Positions 26,618-33,945 of a stretch of 64,000 bases of DNA are shown in pieces. Each line of letters opens with the position of its first letter. Within the stretch, counting starts at the first letter, position 1. Position numbers and translations under genes: made by a program. The DNA comes from UTCFX2 sp963788145 (GTDB lineage Bacteria > Chloroflexota > Anaerolineae > Anaerolineales > UBA4823): NCBI GenBank assembly GCA_963788145.1, contig CAWBFQ010000007.1, positions 806,001 through 870,000 of the forward strand. The letters run 5' to 3'. Below the pieces are notes generated by a model that saw only the letters and a list, made by a program, of their open reading frames with translations, was not told where the DNA came from and searched no databases.

Positions 26618-26637
26618 ATATTCGAGAATTTGAATAT
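26618..26637 (-). promoter_or_regulatory. ArsR-type operator-like palindrome before the first FmdE gene
   Basis: ATATTCGA-gaat-TTGAATAT forms 8-base arms with one mismatch and a 4-base centre. The right arm is identical to, and the left arm one base different from, the palindrome ATATTCAA-tatt-TTGAATAT at 30090-30109 before the first arsR gene. It lies 12 bases upstream of ATG 26605. It suggests that the FmdE module answers to the same regulator. This is by similarity only. Confidence 0.6.
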
Positions 26638-26684
26638 CAATGAACCCGAAAATATCCGCACTAAACGGCGCGGACATCCCATTC

Positions 26685-27818
26685 TCACTGTTTTTGTAAG
26701 CGCTCATCCGGCGGGCAAGCTTCAGCAGCAGCGCTGACTGATCCCCGGTAATAACGTTTCTGGAGAGAAAAGGCGACATTTACCAAACCAATCATCACGG
26801 GCACTTCAATCAAAGGGCCAATGACCGCAGCAAATGCCTGGCCTGAGTTGATCCCAAAAACTGCTACTGCTACCGCGATGGCCAACTCGAAATTATTGCT
26901 GGCAGCCGTAAATGACAGTGCGGCGGTTTTGCTATAGTTTGCGCCAATTGCCCGCCCCATGAAAAAGCTGACCAGAAACATGATCACAAAATACAGAAGC
27001 AGAGGGATTGCGATCCGGACTACATCGAGCGGGATGCTTACTATCAGCTCGCCTTTCAGGCTGAACATCACTACGATGGTGAACAAGAGCGCAATCAGAG
27101 TAATGGGGGAGATTTTTGGGATAAATTCTTTGTGATACCATTCCTTCCCTTTGAGACGCACCAGCGCCAGCCGGGTCAGAAAACCAGCGATAAAGGGAAT
27201 ACCCAGGTATATGAACACACTCTTGGCAATCTCGGTGATGGTGATATCCACTACAGCGCCTTTCATCCCAAGCCAGGAAGGCAGTACGGTAATGAAGACA
27301 TAGGCATAAATGCTATAGAAGAAGACTTGAAAAACGCTGTTGAACGCCACCAACCCGGCCGCATATTCGGTGTCGCCTTTGGCAAGTTCATTCCATACAA
27401 TCACCATTGCGATACAGCGCGCCAGGCCAATTAAGATCAGGCCGACCATATATTCAGGATAGTCTCGCAAGAATAACACGGCCAGCACGAACATTAAGAT
27501 CGGGCCGATCACCCAGTTTTGAAGGAGCGATAACCCAAGCACTTTCCAGTTGCGAAAAAGATCGCCCAATTCTTCATAACGGACTTTGGCAAGAGGTGGG
27601 TACATCATTAAAATCAGACCGATCGCAATCGGGATGTTGGTCGTCCCAATTGAAACAGCCTGGTTGAAATTTTGCACACCGGCTGGAAAAAGAAAGCCGA
27701 TTCCGACGCCCCCCGCCATCGCTAGAAAGATCCACAGCGTCAGATAACGATCCAAAGTTGAGAGTTTCTTGGTAACCCCAGCCGGTTGGCTTGTTTTAGG
27801 TGTGATTGAATCCGCCAT
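26685..27818 (-). CDS. arsB: Arsenite efflux permease ACR3
   Basis: A 377-residue arsenite/H+ antiporter of the ACR3 (bile/arsenite/riboflavin) family with about ten helices. The key Cys is in GLARCIAMVIVWNELAKGD and the key Glu in SNNFELAIAVAVAVFG. As given, the frame also runs through an upstream thioredoxin-like gene (total 474 residues). A perfect GGAGGA ribosome site before ATG 27818 and an A5 run at the end of the upstream gene show that ACR3 probably starts separately. The symbol arsB is used loosely; acr3 is the stricter name. Its 3' end is duplicated as a relic at 22632-22725. Confidence 0.93.
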   Translation of the reverse strand: MADSITPKTSQPAGVTKKLSTLDRYLTLWIFLAMAGGVGIGFLFPAGVQNFNQAVSIGTTNIPIAIGLILMMYPPLAKVRYEELGDLFRNWKVLGLSLLQNWVIGPILMFVLAVLFLRDYPEYMVGLILIGLARCIAMVIVWNELAKGDTEYAAGLVAFNSVFQVFFYSIYAYVFITVLPSWLGMKGAVVDITITEIAKSVFIYLGIPFIAGFLTRLALVRLKGKEWYHKEFIPKISPITLIALLFTIVVMFSLKGELIVSIPLDVVRIAIPLLLYFVIMFLVSFFMGRAIGANYSKTAALSFTAASNNFELAIAVAVAVFGINSGQAFAAVIGPLIEVPVMIGLVNVAFSLQKRYYRGSVSAAAEACPPDERLQKQ

Positions 27819-27856
27819 ATCTTCCTCCAAAAAAGTTCTCGAAGCTCGATAAAATT

Positions 27857-28109
27857 TCAGGCTTTTTCCAACGCGCTCGGTCAGCCAGGTGGTCACTTCT
27901 GCCGGGCTGGGGATACGCCCTGAACAAACCACCTGCTCGTTGATCACCAGACCGGGTGTTGAAAGGATCAAATACTCGGCAATCTGGTTATAATCCGTGA
28001 CTTTGATAAATTCTGCCTGCAAGCTAAGGTCATCGACCACTTTACGGGCGATCTGCTCTACTCGCTTACAATTTGCGCATCCAGCGCCAAGAATTTTGAT
28101 GGTTAACAT
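27857..28109 (-). CDS. Small thioredoxin-like protein (redox-active disulfide protein 2/TM0996 family), probable frameshift at its end
   Basis: About 83 residues with the glutaredoxin-like opening TIKILGAGCANCKRVEQIA (CxxC) and the loop STPGLVINEQVVCSGRIPS. These small proteins often sit beside ACR3 and ArsP-like permeases and may reduce ArsC or bind As(III). As written it reads on into ACR3. With four instead of five A at 27863-27867 it ends VGKA then TGA at 27857-27859, the usual length. I therefore annotate it as a separate gene, with moderate certainty. Confidence 0.75.
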
Positions 28110-28174
28110 TGGTGCCTCCGACTTGGATAAGGAATAGTTGAATCAAATATGATTCTCCACGAAAAACGGGACAT

Positions 28175-29657
28175 TTAATCTGCTGATGTCCCGTGGGCAG
28201 CAGCTTTGAGATTGCTCCGACGGCTCACCCACCATAAAAGCAGGGAAAGCAAGGTTAGAAAAGAAACCAGATAGAACCCGACCAGCCCAATATTGACGCC
28301 ATCCACCCAAGCGCCATAAATCAAACCGGACAGTGTGCTGAATAAAGCCACCCAGAACACATAGACCCACGCTTTAAGCCGACCAATGATGGTGGCTGTG
28401 ATCAGAATACTTTGCAGGCTCAGTTCCGGGTCCGCCATCAAGTACGCCAGAAGCGGGCCGCGATGCATGCCCAGGCTAAGGAACATGTTGGCAATCGGTA
28501 CTTCTACCAGGGTAGGAAAGTACATGAAGACGCCAAAAATCACTCCAGCCAGGTTGCCTAACAGCGTATTTTCTCCGGCCAGCGTTTCAATCCATTCGGG
28601 CTGGATGATCACGCGGATCACACCCACCGAGAACACGCCCACCACCAGCAGCGGGAATATCTGTTTGACAAAGCGCCAGGATTCCCATAGAAAGTCGCGC
28701 TGCTCATCTTCAGTAAGCGCATTGCGCAGCAACCAGGCGAGAGCAGCCAATGCCAACAACACCGCGAAGAACTTACCGGTGAACAAGATATCCAACCCGC
28801 CAGCGTGAGGTTGCAGGCCAAGACCTGCCATCAGTAGTGTAAGACCGACCATACTTAGCGCGATCCAGGTCCAACGGTTGAAGCCTTCGTGAATTTGCTC
28901 GAACCCTTTCCAGGAAGATAGTCCAATCAGTACAAGCAGACCGATCAGAATCGCGCCCTGGGCAGTGACGCCTTCTTCCCCCTTAGCCGGGTCGTATGGA
29001 ACCAGGTTGTACAGAAATTCCTGGAAGTGATCCACCCCCGCGAACAGGGAGTGTTATCTGAGCATACGAATTGGTCAGCAAACCAATCTTGAGCGTGCCT
29101 GCAAGCAGCAGGAAAACAAGGATCAACAGGAAAGCAAGGGAAGCACGGGGCATGCCCTTGTTTTTTTGACCAGCGAACATAACGTCGGTGGCTTTGTCAT
29201 GGGCGATATCCGAGCGGTTGAAGAGCAGAGCCATGATTAGACCGATGCCGATGCCAAAGGCGAGCGAGAGGATCAGGCGAGCGAAGGCCAGGTCGGCTCC
29301 GATCACACCGCCGGTATAGACCAAAGCCAGGATATTGGCTGCTGGAGCAAAGAAAAGGAAGGTGATTGCTGGCCCCAGTCCGGCTCCTTTTTTGTAAATT
29401 CCAGCAAACAGCGGCACAATGGTGCAGGAGCAAACGGCAAGTAAAGACCCTGCTAATGCCGCCGCAGGGTATGAGATATATTTAGGGGTGTTGCGCCCTA
29501 AAAAGCGAGTGATCGATTCTTTTGGGATCAGCGCAGTCATAGCGCCAGCGATATAGAAAGCGGGCACCAGGCATAATAAAACATGGGCAGCCAAATAGGC
29601 AGCTAAGTTGCCTAATCCTCCCTGCACTAAGCGTCCCAACCAGGAAAGAATGTCCAT
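28175..29657 (-). CDS. YraQ/ArsP-type permease, one frameshift
   Basis: Two overlapping frames (29657 to about 29036, and about 29035 to 28175) together give one 493-residue permease with about 12 helices. The first half has IPKESITRFLGRNTPKYIS and AVCSCTIVPLFAGIYKKGAG (Cys pair), and the second half has FMYFPTLVEVPIANMFLSLG and GPLLAYLMADPELSLQSIL. An extra G in the five-base run 29035-29039 explains the break. The family includes ArsP, which exports trivalent organoarsenicals, and transporters of unknown cargo. Its start overlaps the ArsR stop (TAATG). Pieces of a second copy survive at 22730-22880. Confidence 0.85.
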
Positions 29658-30079
29658 TAATGTACCTCGATCAAACCGGCTTCAGCCCGTGTGTTTGAAC
29701 AACACCCGCTATTTTGGGGATCTCTATCTTCGCAGTGTGGGCAAGGGCAGTTTACGTCTACCGCCGATAGTATCGATGAATCAAGATCGGCTTTGCTAAC
29801 ACCCATGATCTGTCCTGCCATTTGGATCAGGTCTAACAACTCTGTGTTTGCCAGACGATAGAAAATGTAACGCCCAGCTCGGCGGGACTTGAGGATGCGA
29901 GCTTTCCGCAAGGCCATCAAATGTTGCGAGAGGTACGCCTGCCGAAGTCCCAGGTGAGCCTCCAGATGGCAGACGCAGGCTTCACCTGCCCCAATCGTCT
30001 GTAAGATTCGGATGCGATCCGGTTGACTGAGGTTGCGCAAGAGAGCCGCGATTTGTTCTGTGGGAAGAATGTCCTTCAT
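29657..30079 (-). CDS. arsR: ArsR/SmtB-family metalloregulator (first)
   Basis: A 140-residue winged-helix repressor. The sensing helix has GEACVCHLE, matching the CxC arsenite site of classic ArsR (ELCVCDL), and the recognition region reads LRQAYLSQHLMALRKARILKSRRAGRYIFY. The C-terminus is Cys-rich (CPCPHCED, then GCC), perhaps a second metal site. ATG 30079 is chosen because the -10 box lies only 7 bases upstream, so the earlier ATG and TTG codons lie inside the promoter. It heads the permease, thioredoxin and ACR3 operon. Confidence 0.88.
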   Translation of the reverse strand: MKDILPTEQIAALLRNLSQPDRIRILQTIGAGEACVCHLEAHLGLRQAYLSQHLMALRKARILKSRRAGRYIFYRLANTELLDLIQMAGQIMGVSKADLDSSILSAVDVNCPCPHCEDRDPQNSGCCSNTRAEAGLIEVH

Positions 30080-30086
30080 AACGATC

Positions 30087-30114
30087 ATTATATTCAATAT
30101 TTTGAATATATCAA
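30087..30114 (-). promoter_or_regulatory. Sigma-70 promoter with ArsR operator, leaderless arsR
   Basis: On the reverse strand TTGATA (30114-30109), 16 bases, then TATAAT (30092-30087). The operator palindrome ATATTCAA-tatt-TTGAATAT (30090-30109) fills the spacer, so bound ArsR would block polymerase. The first ATG after the -10 box is at 30079, 7 bases away, which places it at the expected transcription start. The mRNA would thus have no leader. Confidence 0.75.
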
Positions 30115-30227
30115 GATGATCATCGACTGGTTTCTTAAATGCAGAATGTCACACCCAGCGCTATTCTTGTCCTGAACTGGTTTGTTGGTTGGCTTATCAG
30201 AAAAAGAAGAAATGGCGTAGTTACGCG

Positions 30228-30440
30228 ATCATCCCGATATTCTTCGATCCCCTTAGACTGATTTGCCGACAGTTCAAGCCCAACTTCACGCATCACTTTA
30301 ACCGTCTATGGATTGGTCCCGCTCGCCTCCAGCCCGGCGCTGTGCGCATCCAGGCGGTCGCCTGTGTATTCCTTAACATACGTTTCCGCAGTCTGGCTGC
30401 AGGCGGAATTTTCCGTGCACAGAAAATGAATGCGCTGTTC
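30228..30440 (-). pseudogene. arsC: Decayed arsenate reductase gene (arsC relic)
   Basis: The reverse frame translates to RIHFLCTENSACSQTAET, then YVKEYTGDRLDAHSAGLEAS, TNP, a TAG stop at 30308-30306, and TVKVMREVGLELSANQSKGIEEY. This follows a three-Cys ArsC in order, with the stop replacing the Tyr of NPYTVKVM. The phosphatase loop has lost its Arg (CTENSACSQ for CTGNSCRSQ). The C-terminal Cys pair is missing, and no start codon is in frame. It is a true pseudogene, distinct in sequence from the intact arsC at 22189-22614. Confidence 0.8.
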
Positions 30441-30466
30441 ATCTGTTCATCCATCATGAATTCTGA

Positions 30467-31864
30467 TTATTGTTTTTTTGCAGACACTTGTACTGAATAG
30501 ACCGGCGCGCCGGCGGCGGTCCCGCCGCTGGTGCTGCGTCGGACGGTGACATCCACAAAGCCAGCCTGCTTTACCAGGTCCACATACTCCTGTTCGGGCA
30601 GCGCCCCAGAAACGCACTGCGACCAACCGGCCGCGGACGCCCGCACTTGCGGCATTACCGGCCCGCCAAAGACCATATCGTTGATCTCCAGACGCCCGCC
30701 CGTTCTCAGGACACGGAAGGCTTCCTGGAAGACCTTGCCTTTGTCCTCGGTCAGGTTGATGACACAGTTTGAGATGACCACATCTACCCTCCCGTCATCA
30801 AGAGGAATCTCATCGGCGTTGCCGTGCCTGAACATGACGTTTGTGTATCCGCCTTTTTTGGCAGCTTCCCGGGCGCGTCGCAGCATGGCCGGGGTCATAT
30901 CAATGCCGTAGACGAAGCCGGTCGGTCCGACGCGCTTGGCAGCCAGGAAGACGTCGATCCCGCCGCCCGAGCCGATATCGAGCACAGTTTCCCCTGGCTT
31001 CAAGCCAGCCATGGCGACCGGATTACCGCAACCGAGCGAGATCTCAATAGCATCGGCCGGGATCTCGGCTTTCTCTGCCGGCGAATAGTTGGCGTTCCAG
31101 TACACCATGCCAATCTCGTCGAGCGAGATCGCTCCGGGGGAGCAGCAGCCTCCATCCCCGCACCCGCAGCCTTCGCCTGCGGCTTGGGCAGCGTAGCTGG
31201 CTTGAACCGACTCGTGGGCGGCGACGCGCTTCGTCCCGGCTGCCACGAAGATGCTGATATCGGCATGTTCGCCTGCTTTACTCGTGCTATCTGATTTACA
31301 GTTCTGCCCGGTGCAATCCACTACAACGTTCACCAGATCGGTCAGTTCGAACCATTCCCGAATCTGGGTGCGGTCGAAGCCTGGCCAGACATCCGCCATC
31401 TCGGTCTTGAGCCACTCGTAGGGATGGGCGTCCATGTCAGTGATCACCAGCCGCCCGCCTGGGCGCAGGAGGCGGACCATCTCGCGAATGGCAGCCAGCG
31501 GGTTCGGGCAGTGGTGCAGGTACATGTTGGCGAAGACTGCATCCAAACTGGAGTTAGGCAGGGGCAGCGCCAGCCCGTCCGCTACGTGGATTTCTACATT
31601 ATCAAACTTCGTCAGGTTCTTTCTGGCGATTTCAATCATTTGCGTTGAGCCGTCCAAGACGTGGACGTGCTTGACGAGGGGCGCCAGACCGAAAGCGACA
31701 AACCCGGTCCCTGCGCCGATATCAGCGACGGTCATTTCCGGATGCAAGTAAGCTTTTTGAATGGCCGATTCGCGAACGGTCTCGGTAAAATACCCCAAAC
31801 GCAGGCTATCCCACTGCCCGGCGACTTCTTTAAAGTAAGCTGCAGACGGATTGGATATGGTCAT
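30467..31864 (-). CDS. arsM: Two-domain methyltransferase with C-terminal arsenite methyltransferase (ArsM)
   Basis: A 465-residue protein with two SAM-methyltransferase domains. The N-terminal one (about 1-220) has VADIGAGTGFVAFGLAPL and LRPGGRLVITDMDAHPYEW. The C-terminal one (about 225-465) is ArsM-like, with Cys-rich GCGCGDGGCCSPG, LDIGSGGGIDVFLAAKRVG, ISNCVINLTEDK and the third Cys in WSQCVSGAL. ArsM methylates As(III) to less toxic or volatile species. An AGGAG site lies 7 bases before ATG 31864; GTG 31867 is possible. An operator-like repeat just upstream suggests control by the neighbouring ArsR. Confidence 0.88.
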   Translation of the reverse strand: MTISNPSAAYFKEVAGQWDSLRLGYFTETVRESAIQKAYLHPEMTVADIGAGTGFVAFGLAPLVKHVHVLDGSTQMIEIARKNLTKFDNVEIHVADGLALPLPNSSLDAVFANMYLHHCPNPLAAIREMVRLLRPGGRLVITDMDAHPYEWLKTEMADVWPGFDRTQIREWFELTDLVNVVVDCTGQNCKSDSTSKAGEHADISIFVAAGTKRVAAHESVQASYAAQAAGEGCGCGDGGCCSPGAISLDEIGMVYWNANYSPAEKAEIPADAIEISLGCGNPVAMAGLKPGETVLDIGSGGGIDVFLAAKRVGPTGFVYGIDMTPAMLRRAREAAKKGGYTNVMFRHGNADEIPLDDGRVDVVISNCVINLTEDKGKVFQEAFRVLRTGGRLEINDMVFGGPVMPQVRASAAGWSQCVSGALPEQEYVDLVKQAGFVDVTVRRSTSGGTAAGAPVYSVQVSAKKQ

Positions 31865-31876
31865 CACGATCTCCTA

Positions 31877-31894
31877 TATCGCAAAAATACGATA
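31877..31894 (-). promoter_or_regulatory. Operator-like inverted repeat before arsM
   Basis: TATCG-N8-CGATA lies 13 bases upstream of the arsM start. It shares the TATCG/CGATA core with the perfect palindrome at the second arsR promoter. It is probably a second binding site for that regulator, between arsR and arsM in the same direction. Confidence 0.6.
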
Positions 31895-31928
31895 AAAAAT
31901 CTTAAAAAAAAAGTAGCCTACACCGCGA

Positions 31929-32270
31929 TTAATCTTTCTTGCTACCCGGTGGACAGCAAACTTTGTAGTTGGGCAGCCAGCCGTCGAACTGCTCTCTAAG
32001 CCAGCACAGCCCTTCCGAATCCAGACAGTAGCTGGTGGCGGGGCCTTCAATTTCACCCTGGATCAATCCAGCTTCGCGCAACACCTTGAGGTGCTGGCTG
32101 ATAGTAGATTGAGCCAGCGGCGTACTTCGGACGATGTCGTTCGTGATGCAAGTCTGGCTGCGGGCCAGGAACTCGACGATCTGGAAGCGCACCGGGTTAC
32201 CCAGCGCTTTGATCATCTTGACTAGGCGTTGTTTTTCCGGGGTAAGAATTTGCGCGGATATAGTCGCCAT
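31929..32270 (-). CDS. arsR: ArsR-family transcriptional regulator (second)
   Basis: A 113-residue winged-helix regulator. The core reads LVKMIKALGNPVRFQIVEFLARSQTCITNDIV and LAQSTISQHLKVLREAGLIQG. It lacks the CVC motif of the first ArsR, but has a C-terminal CC pair (YKVCCPPG) plus Cys in the wing region, suggesting a different metal site. The TTG at 32306 is the -35 box itself, so ATG 32270 is chosen, 8 bases after the -10 box. The 34-base gap to the arsM operator suggests arsR-arsM are co-regulated. Confidence 0.87.
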   Translation of the reverse strand: MATISAQILTPEKQRLVKMIKALGNPVRFQIVEFLARSQTCITNDIVRSTPLAQSTISQHLKVLREAGLIQGEIEGPATSYCLDSEGLCWLREQFDGWLPNYKVCCPPGSKKD

Positions 32271-32306
32271 ATATCGTAATTTTACGATATATAGTTGATT
32301 TGTCAA
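32269..32306 (-). promoter_or_regulatory. Promoter and palindromic operator of the second arsR, leaderless
   Basis: On the reverse strand TTGACA (32306-32301), 16 bases, then TAAAAT (32284-32279), a near-consensus pair. The palindrome ATATATCGTAA/TTACGATATAT spans 32269-32292, covering the -10 box and start site. The ATG at 32270 begins 8 bases after the -10 box, so no leader with a ribosome site exists. Confidence 0.75.
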
Positions 32307-32334
32307 GGGTTCGTTGGGAGCACAGAACAGAAAA

Positions 32335-32380
32335 GCGATCGCTGGCTCCAGCCCGGCTCTGTGCGCTTCCTCCGGTCTGG
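32335..32380 (-). pseudogene. Short arsC-like scrap
   Basis: The sequence CTCCAGCCCGGC-n-CTGTGCGC here repeats 30326-30346 of the arsC relic with one difference. The reverse strand encodes EEAHRAGLEPA, like the EAxSAGLE motif of ArsC. It may be a leftover of another arsC copy. The match is too short to be sure. Confidence 0.35.
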
Positions 32381-32381
32381 C

Positions 32382-33131
32382 TTAGGCGAGCGCTTCTTGC
32401 CTGCTAGCTACCCTCTCTGTCACAATCTTTAGCAAACGCTTCTTTTTCAAATTTTCTCTCATCACCCAACGGATATCCGGATTCGGGTTTGACATCCAGC
32501 GTTCCAGGTGTTGAATGCCATCAGCAGGTAGGGCTGCGACCAGCACGCTCCAACCATAACCCAGACCCTGGCGGAGCACGCGGTAGGCGTCATTTTTTCG
32601 ATCCTGAGTATATTGGAGAGATTCAGTTACCCGGTCAAAAATATCCAGGGCGCGCCGCACATGAACCGGTTGCGTGAGCAGCGCCGGCTCGGCCAGACCA
32701 GCGATCACGGCGCGCTTTTCCAACCAACCACCCTGGGACCAGTCTTCAGTGATCAGAAGGAGCTTGTCCATATCCGCCTGACCAATCCTCTGAAGCGCCA
32801 TTGCGACTCCCTCGCGAATACGCCAGCGAGGATCCGCGGCAAAGGGGCGCAGTGAGGATAAAAGGTCTTCGCTCCCAGCAGCAACCAGACGACCCAACCT
32901 CACTACTCCACAGAAAGCCAGGAACTCGGCGGGGTTGTTGGTTGGGGCTGCCTGAGGGGTAAATGTCAAGAGATGCTGGAATAATTTCAGATCACCCAAA
33001 TCCGCCACAACATGGGCAAGCTCCAAATTTCCACGCGGACCCGGTAAGCCGGACTCGCGAAGCATGTAACTTTCCCACTCACTCGCTGGCATATCTAATA
33101 GAATTTGGCGATATGTGTCTGATTTCCCCAT
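32382..33131 (-). CDS. HEAT-repeat protein
   Basis: A 249-residue, mostly helical protein with HEAT-like units, for example LRPFAADPRWRIREGVAMAL and LERWMSNPNPDIRWVMREN, where an Asp/Pro turn is followed by RW and a helix. A basic end (LKKKRLLKIV) could touch nucleic acid. ATG 33131 has an AAGGAAG ribosome site; the frame is open to 33257 through the exonuclease gene spacer. It resembles DNA-alkylation-repair-type HEAT proteins in the RW pattern but lacks enough to call a repair enzyme. It follows exonuclease III by 37 bases on the same strand. Confidence 0.7.
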   Translation of the reverse strand: MGKSDTYRQILLDMPASEWESYMLRESGLPGPRGNLELAHVVADLGDLKLFQHLLTFTPQAAPTNNPAEFLAFCGVVRLGRLVAAGSEDLLSSLRPFAADPRWRIREGVAMALQRIGQADMDKLLLITEDWSQGGWLEKRAVIAGLAEPALLTQPVHVRRALDIFDRVTESLQYTQDRKNDAYRVLRQGLGYGWSVLVAALPADGIQHLERWMSNPNPDIRWVMRENLKKKRLLKIVTERVASRQEALA

Positions 33132-33168
33132 TACGCTTCCTTTGATGGAATGATCGTAAAAACTAAAT

Positions 33169-33945
33169 TCAAGGGTATTCGAGCTGCAGAGTGACCGGGC
33201 AATGATCGGAGCCAAGAACCTGTTCCTCAATCGCCACATCTCGTACTTGATCGACAAAGGTTTTTGAGATCAGGAAATAATCCAAACGCCAACCGATCCC
33301 CCGTTTGCGAGCATTGAAACGGTAAGTCCACCAGGTATATTGTTCACGTTCAGGATAGAGATGGCGATACACATCTACAAAACCATGATCGAGATAGCGG
33401 TCGATCCACACTCGTTCCTCCGGCAGGAACCCGGATGTCTGTTCGTTTTCCTTTGGGTTTTTGAGATCGATCTCCCGGTGAGCGGTGTTAAAATCTCCGC
33501 ACAAAATCACCTGTTCACCGCGGGCATGGAATGCTTGGCAGATTTCTAAGAGATAGGCATAGAAATCCAATTTATAAGGGACGCGAGTTTTGTCATGTCC
33601 ACCGTTGGGGAAGTAGATGTTGAACAGCAGGAAACTCGGGTAGCGCAGCCATATCACCCGTCCTTCTGTGTCAAATTCCGGTCTGCCGAGACCGAGATGT
33701 ACTTCCAGCGGAGGCTGGCGGGAGAAGACAGCCACGCCGCTGTAACCAGGCCGACTGGCAGGATTCCAGACCAGGGAAGGGAATAGCCCATTGATGCGTT
33801 TAAAAGCCTCACTCTCAATCTGATGCGGGTGAGCGCGCACCTCCTGCAAACAGACCACATCGCTTTGGGAATCTTCAACCCATTCCAGCAGTCCCTTGGC
33901 CAGGGCGGCTCGCACGCCATTTACATTCCAGGTCATTATTTTCAA
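33169..33945 (-). CDS. xth: Exodeoxyribonuclease III (AP endonuclease)
   Basis: A 258-residue nuclease of the ExoIII/APE1 family. Conserved parts are MKIMTWNVNGVRAAL, VVCLQEVRA (metal-binding Glu), RPGYSGVAVFSR, CGDFNTAHREIDL and the terminal LGSDHCPVTLQL (catalytic Asp-His). It cuts DNA at abasic sites and removes blocked 3' ends. The start overlaps the HD-GYP gene stop by 4 bases, so a repair enzyme is translated from a signalling operon. Confidence 0.93.
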   Translation of the reverse strand: MKIMTWNVNGVRAALAKGLLEWVEDSQSDVVCLQEVRAHPHQIESEAFKRINGLFPSLVWNPASRPGYSGVAVFSRQPPLEVHLGLGRPEFDTEGRVIWLRYPSFLLFNIYFPNGGHDKTRVPYKLDFYAYLLEICQAFHARGEQVILCGDFNTAHREIDLKNPKENEQTSGFLPEERVWIDRYLDHGFVDVYRHLYPEREQYTWWTYRFNARKRGIGWRLDYFLISKTFVDQVRDVAIEEQVLGSDHCPVTLQLEYP

